Shown piece by piece: positions 37,601 through 44,574 of a stretch of DNA of 44,574 bases. A program made the position numbers and the translations under genes. The notes under the pieces were generated by a model that was not told the origin of the DNA, made no database searches, and saw only the letters and a list, made by a program, of their open reading frames with translations. Source of the stretch: a virus. The DNA lies in IMG/VR virus record IMGVR_UViG_3300022602_000174, positions 1 to 44,574 of that record, one strand, 5' to 3'. Positions within the stretch are counted from its first letter, which is position 1; every line of letters starts with the position of its first letter.

Positions 37601-40600
37601 CACGAGAACATTTGTCTTGATCATATGTATAACCCGGATTGGCTGCATAATCGACATACGCAACCGCCTCTTGCTGTAGATATGCTCTATTAGCCTGTAA
37701 TATGTTAAAGGCATAAATTTTACCTGAATCAGTACTAGCCGTCATACTGTTAGGCTCAATTAAATCAGTTATACCATTAGTACCGGTTGCTAAGATATCA
37801 AGAATAACATCAAAGTCAGCAGCCACTGCGGCTACAGTTGCTGTAATGCCTGTTGGTAAGAATAATGATTGTGTAAGTGTATTAGTTGGGCTAACGGTAA
37901 TTGGATTACTTTGTACAACATCTTGTATAACTTCTTTTAGATATCTAAATGCGTTGGTAGTTGTTGTAATTTCGTCACCAATCTTACCAGTATACCCATC
38001 TTGGTTCCAGTATTGTAATCCACTAAATGCGCTCTGAGTTGTACCGCCGTGTAAGATATCCATAGCAATGCTATCAACAATTAATCCGGTATCACGTGCA
38101 CACTTAGTTTTGTCGTACTTGAATTTAGTATTAAATGTATTATCAACATAAGCAGTTACTTCAGCAGTAATAAATGCTCTATTAGCATTTAACAATGTCG
38201 CCGCATATTGAGTAGAAGTAGTGTTACTCATTGACAATGGTATTGGAGTTCCATCTTGTGCTACACTCGGACCAACATCAATAATATTAGTAATCATGTC
38301 AACATGTTTTGTTACATAGTCAACATCGTATTGTTGTCCAACAAGATAAACATAATTTACATAGTTAACAACTTCTTCTTGTATAAAGTTTCTGTTGGCT
38401 TCTAAAATCTTGGTAGCATTTAAAACTGTTGCTGTGCTAGTAGCAGTTAAACCAATTGACGTTGCTGTATTGGCTATAGTTGGTCCGTTATTAATAATAT
38501 TAACAATTAAATCAACCATACTCTGTACCTGATTGGCTTCAAATACTGTTGCCGCAGTTAATGTTGTAACTTGAGTAGCAGTATTATTTGGAGAAGGAGT
38601 AACTGGTTGGTTCTGAACAATTTGAGGAACAATAGTTCTCAAGTGTTCATAAGCCGCAATTGTCTGAGCACTTTGATAAGGAATAGCAGTTGATGTATCA
38701 TATGAATAATAGTAGACACCACTTTGTATTGCCTGTCTATTACCGCCGTATAATATATCAAAACTTACACTGTCGACCATAAATCCTACATCACGGTAGC
38801 ACTTGTTAGTATCAAAAGTAAATCCACCTGTTGCAATACTACTGACATAACTTAGTGTTTGTTGTTGTAAGTATGTTTTATTGGCTTGTAAAATATTGTA
38901 TGCGTGTGTAGCATCTGTTGAAAGGGCAGTTAACCCATTAGGAACAATTAAATCTGTTACTCCAGAAGTTCCACTGTTTAATATGTTAAGAATATATTGG
39001 AAATCATTCTTAACAGCATATAGTTGAGTATATGTTGCAGTTGTTAAGTTAGTAACTTGCGATGCAGTAGTCACAAAACGTTGTACTGTACCTGTACTGT
39101 TAACAACAATCTGCTGAGCAAGGTTGCTTAGATATTGGATAGCCGCAGTAGTTGTAGTAATTTCTCCTGGGATAGCGCCAACATAACCTGATTGATTCCA
39201 ATATTGTATACCAGCAAAGTTACTTTGTGTATAACCGTTAACAGGGAATTTTAAATCAATTGCAAAACTATCAACTAGTATGCCTGTATCTCTAAAACAC
39301 TTATCGGAGTTATATGTGTAACTTAAATTTGTTACTTGTGGCACTAATGTTTGTTGAGGAGAAGTTACAGTTTGACCTAATATGATAGGTTGAACAATTT
39401 GTTTGATATAGTTATAAGCCGCAGTTGTCTGTGGAATTTCGTTAGGAATTACAGTAGCGGTTGTGTAATAGTAATAATACACACCACTTTGTATTGCCTG
39501 ACGGTTACCACCATACAATGTATCAAAACTAATACTATCTAACATAAATCCAACATCGCGGAAGCATTTATTTTGATCATAAGTGAATCCTGTATACTTA
39601 CTATCAATGTAAGCAATAACTTCATTTTGAATAAATGTTCTGTTTGCTAACAACAAATTAAATGCGTTAGTGACATTTGGATTAGAATTAGGCGTTAACC
39701 CAATTGGTGTTGGAGGACTTGCAACTACAGGACCATTATTGATAATGTTTGTAATTGTAGAAACATATCTGTTAGCCGATGCAACTTCGTTTATAGATGC
39801 AGGCAATAGATATGTAACCTGTGTAGCCGTATTGCCTGGACTCTTTTGAACAGTGTTGCCTAACAATATTGTAGAAACAACTTGTGATAAATGATTGTAT
39901 GCATCATTCACTTGAGGTAGTTCGTACGTAATGACAGTTGAAGTGTTTATATAACTGTAGTAGTAAACACCACTTTGTACAGCCTGTCTATTTCCTCCGT
40001 GCACCAAATCAAAACTAACAGAATCAATCATGTAACCTAAATCACGTGCGCATGTATCTCTGTTATACACAAATGTTGAACTTGAAATATGATTAATATA
40101 GGCAAGAGTCTCTTCAATCATGTATTCTCTATTTGCCTGTAGAATAGCATAAGCATTATTTGTGCTTGTGGTATTTGTTAATTGGCCATTAGGAATAATA
40201 GTATCAGTGATGCCAGCAGTACCATTTTGTAAAATATTAATAATAACACCAAAATCAGCACCAACAGCCGATGCATCTAATGTAGTTGCAGGTGTAAGGC
40301 TGACATTTTGAGTTGTAGTATTTTGATAACGTGTGCCTGTATTATTAACAACAACTTGTTGAGCCAACGAACTTAGATAAATTACCGCAGAAGTAGTTGT
40401 GTTTAATTCTCCAGGAATAATTCCATTAGTTGAAGTTGATTGATTCCAATATTGTATGCCGGCAAATGTTGATTGACTATTTCCTGTGCTTGGATACATC
40501 ATGTCAAATGCAATTGCGTCTACAATCAATCCAGTATCTCTAAAACAGTTATCTTGATTATAAGAGAAGTTGGAAGTAGAATTTACATAAGCAACAATTT

Positions 40601-43600
40601 CTCTCTGTAAAAATTCTCTGTTATCTTGTATAGCATCATAGGCCGCTATAATATCAGCATTTGTACTAGACGTTAATGAGTTAGGAATAATAGCATCAGT
40701 AACACCTGCAATACCATTTTGTAAAATATCGATGATAACTTGAAAATCAGCCTTAATAGAATTTACAGTAGCAGTAGATACAGTGTATGTACTAGTAATT
40801 TGGAATGGTTGAGCATTGTATTGAGTATTAACATACGCAACAGTTTCTGCCGCAATAAAATCTCTGTTAGCATGTACAATTGCCGCCGCATGTAACATGC
40901 TAGCAGTTGTAGTTATTGTCATTCCAATTGGTGATTTAACTGTAGACGTTGTTTGCCCATTAGTAATAATATTAGTAATGGTTGTGATAGAATGTTGTAA
41001 CTTAGTAGCGTCAGCGATAGTACCCGGTGTTAAATTTGTAACTTGTAAAACATCTTGTTGATAGGTACCAGTTGTTACACCTGTAACAATCCATGGTAAC
41101 AAATTACTAATGTGTGCGTAAGCACCTAATGTTTGATCACGCTCACCAGGAATTACTGTATTAGTTGTTGTAAAGTTATAATAATAAACACCACTTTGCA
41201 CGGCCTGTTTATTACCGCCATATAATACATCAAATGCAATGCTATCAACTACAAATCCAATGTCTCTTGAACAACTTGTAGTACTGTATGTAAATCCTGT
41301 ACCTGAACTAATAAAGTTAGTATAGGCAACACCTTCTGCCTGAATGTATGCTCTATTTGCTCTAATAATATTGTAAGCATTTACAGCATCTGTCGATGTG
41401 CTTGCTGTAATACCATTTGGTATAATAAGGTCAGTTACACCTGCTGTGCCACTTGTTAGTATGTTTAAAAATACATTAAAATCTGCGGCTACAGTAGCAG
41501 ATGTAGAAGCCGCAGGTAATGACACATTCTGTGTTGCAGAAGTTTGATAACGTGTACCTGTACTATTAATGACCAATTGCTGAACTAGACTGCTAACGTA
41601 TTTGAATGCGTTAGTAGTTGTAGTTTCTTCTCCAGGAATAATAGAACTTGTACTTGTACTTTGTGCCCAATATTGTAATCCAGCAAATGTTGACTGGCTT
41701 GATGTGCTGAATAATAAATCTTGTACAATAGAGTCGACAATCAACCCAGTATCGCGTAAGCATTTTGTAGAGTCGTAAGTGAATCCAGAAAAGTATCTTA
41801 TACCTGTTGTTACGTTTGTCAATACTTCACCTACTAGTTCTTGTAGATGAATAACTGCGTTAGTTGTTGTTGTTAATTCACTACCAATAGCACCAACATA
41901 ACCTTGTTGATTCCAGTACTGAATTCCAGCAAATGTTGATTGGCTTGATGTGTTGAATAATAAATCTTGCGCTAAAGCATCAACAATCAGTCCTGTATCG
42001 CGTGAGCATTTAACATCATCATAAACAAATTGACTTGGCCAAATGCTATCAACAAATCCAACAGTTTCTGCTTGAATAAAGTTTCTGTTTTTTTCTAACA
42101 AACGTCTAGCACTATTTTTTGCTTCTGATACATTGACATATTGAGAAGGACGAATAACGTCTGGACCAGTGCCTGACCCATTTTGAATAATGTCTGCAAT
42201 GATATTAAATTTTTCTGCAACAATATCTGATGCATCAGCACCATTTTGGAAAGTAGGATCAATGCTTTGAGTAACAGCCGTTTGATAAGTTGTTGTAATT
42301 TGTTGATTAGCAATAATTTGTAGTGCTATATCCCTAGCATGAAGTATGGCTTGGCTAGTTGTAGTAATTTCTCCTGTTGGAAGAACAACAGTGATATTGC
42401 TTACTGTTGAGCCTAACGTAGTGTCGACAACACTCGACAGAACGTTATAATAAGCATTACCGCAGAAATATAAGTTCAAATAATTGTTGTTATTTGGATC
42501 ACCCCCACCATTTAGAATAGGATTATCAAGAGTGATACTTCTATAGTTCACATCGGCAACTCGCGTTCCAGTTGATACATATAATTGTCCTGCTTCTGGA
42601 CCTTCATTTCCGTATATATCTTTAATATAAAGAGTGTGTCCAATAGCAACATCAGTTATATCGATGTTATCAATTGTGTAACTACCTGTACTAACTGTTC
42701 CAGTGTTAGAACTAGCAACTAAGTATCCTGGATAGCCTTCTGAGTTAACATAAGGAACACGGTCACCATTATAGTCTAAGTAAGTATCGGGAGGAACAAC
42801 TTCCATAACTTGACCAATGTGCGGTCTGTTTATACTGTCAGGAATGAATACTTCCATCTGTTGAGAATTTGGCCAATATCCGATAGGATAGTATTCGCTG
42901 TTAGGTATGTTAGATGGGTATGGTGGATTCCAAACAATACCAGCAAAACTTAATTGTCCAATACCTTTGGCAACTAAACATTGGTCACCGAAGTTAGCAT
43001 TTGAGTTTGTAATAGAAGCAATACCGCCGTTCTCAACTAAGACCGCAGTAGAGCAGAACAATGTAAAGATAGACACTAACTGTGCATATCCATTGTTAAT
43101 AATATGAATTCCAATACCGCCTTGGCTCAACTGTGTAAACGCATCAAACACAAATGATTGAATAGGAGATTTTAATGATGGAGCATTTCCGTCAACTAAT
43201 GCACCCCCACCGCCACCTTTAGGATCTAGTCTACGGTCGGCATTTGTGCTTGTTGACCAGTAAGCAGGAATTTGATCATCTAAGAACGGATAAACACTGG
43301 TGCTACCGAAATATACAGTAGCATTATCACTAGCCGCAATGGTAGGATTATTTAGAGTAACAGCATAGCACCCTGTTGATATTTCAGTAACTGCCGTAAC
43401 TTGACTTGCTGTATTGATAAAATCAGGACTTAGACCGCTCGGTACAATTAGAGTATAGATATCATTTACTGTCGCAGGTGCTGCCGTTGGGCCACCGTCG
43501 ATAATTGTTGTAATTATTCCAAAATCAGTTGTAAGTCGAGTATCAACTACAGCCCCGTTTGGTTTTGTAGGATCTATAACTTGTGATACTGTAGATTGAT

Positions 43601-44574
43601 AGGTGCTTGTAATCGGTGTATTAGCAACGACTTTTGATGCTAGTGACGCGAGGTAATTAATAGCGCCGATAGTTTCAGTTGCTTCTCCAACAATTAAACT
43701 ATTTGTACCAGACCAATAACTTAGTCCTGCAATAATACTACGTTTATTGCCGCCAAAACGTACATCTCTTGATACCGCATCTATAATCAATCCTACATCT
43801 CTAAAACATAAGGGTTGATTATATACAAAATAATTGTTGCCAATGTAAGCAATAACTTCTGCTTGAATAAATGCTCTATTGGCTTCAAGTAGTGTTACGG
43901 CATTAACAATATAAGGATTGCCGCTTGGATTTAATGGTAACGGAGTTAGAGGTTGTGCAACATCAGGACCATTATTAATAATATTAGTAATGGTAGAAAG
44001 AATTGTTTGAGCCTGAACACCTTGTGATGTTTGTCCACCAACTAAATTGGTAATTTGTGTAACTATAGTTTGTTGAGGAGTAATTGTCTGTCCAGTGATA
44101 ATAGACGGAAGGATACTGCTGATATAATTGTAAGCCGCGGTTACTTGAGGAATTTCGTTAGGTACTACTGTGGCAGTTGTATATCCATAGTAGGCTACTC
44201 CACTCTGTATTGCTTGTCGATTACCGCCATATAGTAAGTCAATACTTACACTATCAATCATATATCCTAAATCTCTGTAACACTTTGCTTCGTCAAATTG
44301 GAAGAGAGGAGGATACTTGCTGTTAATATAAGCAATAACTTCAGATTGAATAAACGATCTGTTAGACTCCAATAGTTTAGCGGCTTGATATGAATATGTA
44401 TCAGTACTTGAAGTTAAACTAATGGGAGTATTATCAGCCGCAACACCTGGACCATTCTTTATAATGTTTGTGATTGTGTTAATATAAGAATAAATGTCTG
44501 CTGACTCTGTAAAAGTAGCGGTAAATGCAGAGAATACTTGTGTAACAGTATTTTGATAAGGAGTAACTGCTACG
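34695..44574 (-). CDS. Giant modular fibre-type protein, 5' end outside the window
   Basis: At least 3,292 residues; the frame is open to the right edge, so the true start lies beyond 44574. It contains about 17 copies of a module centred on C-x-R-D-x-G-x-x-x-D, each about 163 residues when complete. A typical unit reads ANRxFIQxEVIAYI, YDxxKCxRDxG, GGNRQAxQSGVYYY, then a linker with TQVT and ITNIINNGP. Between units 2 and 3 sits a predicted beta-helix region (about 42420-43300) with GGGGGALVDG, GIGIHIINNGYAQLVSI and TNSNANFGDQCLVAKG. The C-terminal 90 residues have STDQNGDFRIGPTLVISQ and SGRTFQKSLYAEMTPF, a terminus I associate with T4-like marine phage fibres. No enzyme motif is visible; a long adhesin or whisker-like fibre is inferred. 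Confidence 0.8.
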   Translation of the reverse strand, partial: VAVTPYQNTVTQVFSAFTATFTESADIYSYINTITNIIKNGPGVAADNTPISLTSSTDTYSYQAAKLLESNRSFIQSEVIAYINSKYPPLFQFDEAKCYRDLGYMIDSVSIDLLYGGNRQAIQSGVAYYGYTTATVVPNEIPQVTAAYNYISSILPSIITGQTITPQQTIVTQITNLVGGQTSQGVQAQTILSTITNIINNGPDVAQPLTPLPLNPSGNPYIVNAVTLLEANRAFIQAEVIAYIGNNYFVYNQPLCFRDVGLIIDAVSRDVRFGGNKRSIIAGLSYWSGTNSLIVGEATETIGAINYLASLASKVVANTPITSTYQSTVSQVIDPTKPNGAVVDTRLTTDFGIITTIIDGGPTAAPATVNDIYTLIVPSGLSPDFINTASQVTAVTEISTGCYAVTLNNPTIAASDNATVYFGSTSVYPFLDDQIPAYWSTSTNADRRLDPKGGGGGALVDGNAPSLKSPIQSFVFDAFTQLSQGGIGIHIINNGYAQLVSIFTLFCSTAVLVENGGIASITNSNANFGDQCLVAKGIGQLSFAGIVWNPPYPSNIPNSEYYPIGYWPNSQQMEVFIPDSINRPHIGQVMEVVPPDTYLDYNGDRVPYVNSEGYPGYLVASSNTGTVSTGSYTIDNIDITDVAIGHTLYIKDIYGNEGPEAGQLYVSTGTRVADVNYRSITLDNPILNGGGDPNNNNYLNLYFCGNAYYNVLSSVVDTTLGSTVSNITVVLPTGEITTTSQAILHARDIALQIIANQQITTTYQTAVTQSIDPTFQNGADASDIVAEKFNIIADIIQNGSGTGPDVIRPSQYVNVSEAKNSARRLLEKNRNFIQAETVGFVDSIWPSQFVYDDVKCSRDTGLIVDALAQDLLFNTSSQSTFAGIQYWNQQGYVGAIGSELTTTTNAVIHLQELVGEVLTNVTTGIRYFSGFTYDSTKCLRDTGLIVDSIVQDLLFSTSSQSTFAGLQYWAQSTSTSSIIPGEETTTTNAFKYVSSLVQQLVINSTGTRYQTSATQNVSLPAASTSATVAADFNVFLNILTSGTAGVTDLIIPNGITASTSTDAVNAYNIIRANRAYIQAEGVAYTNFISSGTGFTYSTTSCSRDIGFVVDSIAFDVLYGGNKQAVQSGVYYYNFTTTNTVIPGERDQTLGAYAHISNLLPWIVTGVTTGTYQQDVLQVTNLTPGTIADATKLQHSITTITNIITNGQTTSTVKSPIGMTITTTASMLHAAAIVHANRDFIAAETVAYVNTQYNAQPFQITSTYTVSTATVNSIKADFQVIIDILQNGIAGVTDAIIPNSLTSSTNADIIAAYDAIQDNREFLQREIVAYVNSTSNFSYNQDNCFRDTGLIVDAIAFDMMYPSTGNSQSTFAGIQYWNQSTSTNGIIPGELNTTTSAVIYLSSLAQQVVVNNTGTRYQNTTTQNVSLTPATTLDASAVGADFGVIINILQNGTAGITDTIIPNGQLTNTTSTNNAYAILQANREYMIEETLAYINHISSSTFVYNRDTCARDLGYMIDSVSFDLVHGGNRQAVQSGVYYYSYINTSTVITYELPQVNDAYNHLSQVVSTILLGNTVQKSPGNTATQVTYLLPASINEVASANRYVSTITNIINNGPVVASPPTPIGLTPNSNPNVTNAFNLLLANRTFIQNEVIAYIDSKYTGFTYDQNKCFRDVGFMLDSISFDTLYGGNRQAIQSGVYYYYYTTATVIPNEIPQTTAAYNYIKQIVQPIILGQTVTSPQQTLVPQVTNLSYTYNSDKCFRDTGILVDSFAIDLKFPVNGYTQSNFAGIQYWNQSGYVGAIPGEITTTTAAIQYLSNLAQQIVVNSTGTVQRFVTTASQVTNLTTATYTQLYAVKNDFQYILNILNSGTSGVTDLIVPNGLTALSTDATHAYNILQANKTYLQQQTLSYVSSIATGGFTFDTNKCYRDVGFMVDSVSFDILYGGNRQAIQSGVYYYSYDTSTAIPYQSAQTIAAYEHLRTIVPQIVQNQPVTPSPNNTATQVTTLTAATVFEANQVQSMVDLIVNIINNGPTIANTATSIGLTATSTATVLNATKILEANRNFIQEEVVNYVNYVYLVGQQYDVDYVTKHVDMITNIIDVGPSVAQDGTPIPLSMSNTTSTQYAATLLNANRAFITAEVTAYVDNTFNTKFKYDKTKCARDTGLIVDSIAMDILHGGTTQSAFSGLQYWNQDGYTGKIGDEITTTTNAFRYLKEVIQDVVQSNPITVSPTNTLTQSLFLPTGITATVAAVAADFDVILDILATGTNGITDLIEPNSMTASTDSGKIYAFNILQANRAYLQQEAVAYVDYAANPGYTYDQDKCSRDTGLIVDAIVQDMLFNTSSQMTFAGLQYWNQGDYTGAIGSEITTTTNAIKYVSSLVQKVIQGITTGTRYQNTVSQVTALPVGSPSDASAIAADFNIITNILNSGTVGVTDIIVPNGLTSSTNVSTKNAYGMIQANKQYIQTEAVAYVNHITSSTGYVYSQDTCYRDVGYMLDSVSVDLLYGGNRQAVQSGVYYYGYSDTASAIPGEQVKTTLAYDYIKTMLPYIVQGQVMPVTYQNTYTQTISASTGTISEVTLAQSKIDLATEIINFGPDIVADKTPISLTTSTNPNVVKAANLIHANRTFIQAEVIGYINQTTSTFTYNRDTCARDVGYMVDSVCVDILYGGNRQAVQSGAYYYGYNSTSTAIPGESTQTLAAYTYLRSIIPNVIEGIAVNSGYQIAHPQVFNTGSVGTSVEATIVQSNLDIITNIITYGPNAAPAKTSIGTTASTLTNVINAVQLLELNRSYFEAEMTGYISSVYPGFSYNQTKCQRDTGLIVDAVAQDLLFGGNSQSTFAGLQYWNQASDTSAIIPGELTTTTAAISYVKSLAQQILLSDTSGPRYSTGTQVTTPYPGIATAAATLASNMDVVLNIIENGTAGVTDIIVPNGATTTDADTLNAYSILETNKDFIKNEVVARITNDNPGWNFDHTYCLRDVGFIIDCVGFDLTHTGNRQSVQAGVYYYGFGDVTAIPDEIPQTTAAYNYLREIVPNIITGQPVTTTYQIKVKQVTDMPVGTSAEVATIQTSIDTITNIIVNGPSVAPDGTPIVYTESTNTNVINTYNILEANREFIKAELTAYIDWTYTGQANYDKIKCYRDMGSIVDAVIFDTVNGGNYKSVNTGEGYYYRKGQYHIVTLEQNVTDPTLFIDGASVNFYQQSYISASGYLFEYVGAGTQYGALPQVGKADPVQSKETIQLNNGKVFFTSTDQNGDFRIGPTLVISQATGVLSGRTFQKSLYAEMTPFVLVIGGA
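35140..44574 (-). repeat. Array of about 17 modules, ~489-nt period, two subtypes
   Basis: The C-x-R-D-x-G landmark recurs at about 44275, 43800, 42000, 41755, 41270, 40540, 40050, 39560, 39290, 38795, 38095, 37605, 37110, 36620, 36135, 35650 and 35160. Most gaps are 477-502 nt. Exceptions are close to half (245, 266) or one and a half (698, 730) periods, plus one 1.8-kb gap holding the beta-helix. The partial sequence at the window edge is the second half of another unit. Confidence 0.85.

Noticed and set aside
42907-43107. Plus-strand open frames inside the giant fibre and other long minus-strand genes
   Set aside because: They are antisense shadows without ribosome sites or recognisable domains; the minus-strand frames carry the conserved repeats.
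44370-44372. Start codon of the giant fibre inside the window
   Set aside because: The codon is TTG within a repeat unit, and the frame stays open with matching repeat sequence up to base 44574, so the gene is cut by the window edge.

Overview
The window is a stretch of the late (virion) gene region of a T4-like contractile-tailed phage (myovirus). Recognisable T4 homologues are gp16 (small terminase), gp4 (head completion), gp19 (tail tube), gp18 (tail sheath), gp13 and gp14 (neck) and gp15 (tail completion). The AT-rich composition, the style of the neck, sheath and fibre proteins, and the repeat vocabulary of the fibres resemble T4-like phages of marine or freshwater bacteria (cyanophage/pelagiphage type). 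The host cannot be fixed from this window: there is no tRNA, integrase, photosynthesis gene or other host marker.

Layout. 1-7382 (minus strand): a partial gene with a capsid-targeting-like N-terminus, gp16, gp4, a small structural-type gene, a tube-fold protein with a long acidic tail, gp19 and gp18. A perfect inverted-repeat terminator lies between gp19 and the tube-fold gene. 7383-12362 changes strand repeatedly: a plus-strand HNH-like zinc protein, minus-strand deoxynucleotide kinase and gp13, then plus-strand gp14, gp15 and a Nudix hydrolase. 12363-13737 (minus): four small genes, three of them diverged paralogues. 13737-44574 (minus): five giant adhesin or fibre genes filling about 31 kb. 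They are a collagen-like fibre with a C-terminal S74-type chaperone, four proteins sharing one short glycine-rich repeat, and a >=3,292-residue protein (cut by the window end) built from about 17 modules.

How it works together. gp16 and gp4 serve DNA packaging and head completion. gp13, gp14 and gp15 close the neck and join head to tail. gp18 and gp19 make the contractile tail. The fibre block supplies a large host-recognition or decoration apparatus. The kinase and Nudix genes are nucleotide-metabolism genes embedded among structural genes.

Regulation. T4-type late promoter motifs (NATAAATA, and a local variant CTAAATATT) precede many genes. In four cases the motif sits only 5-7 nt before an ATG that has no Shine-Dalgarno sequence. 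That geometry predicts leaderless or nearly leaderless late mRNAs. Other genes have normal AAGGAG-type sites.

Most notable for follow-up: the two co-segregating module types in the giant fibre, the leaderless promoter geometry, a small Trp-rich mini-domain recurring in neck, sheath and fibre proteins, the tandem small-gene cassette beside the fibres, and the enlarged sheath protein.
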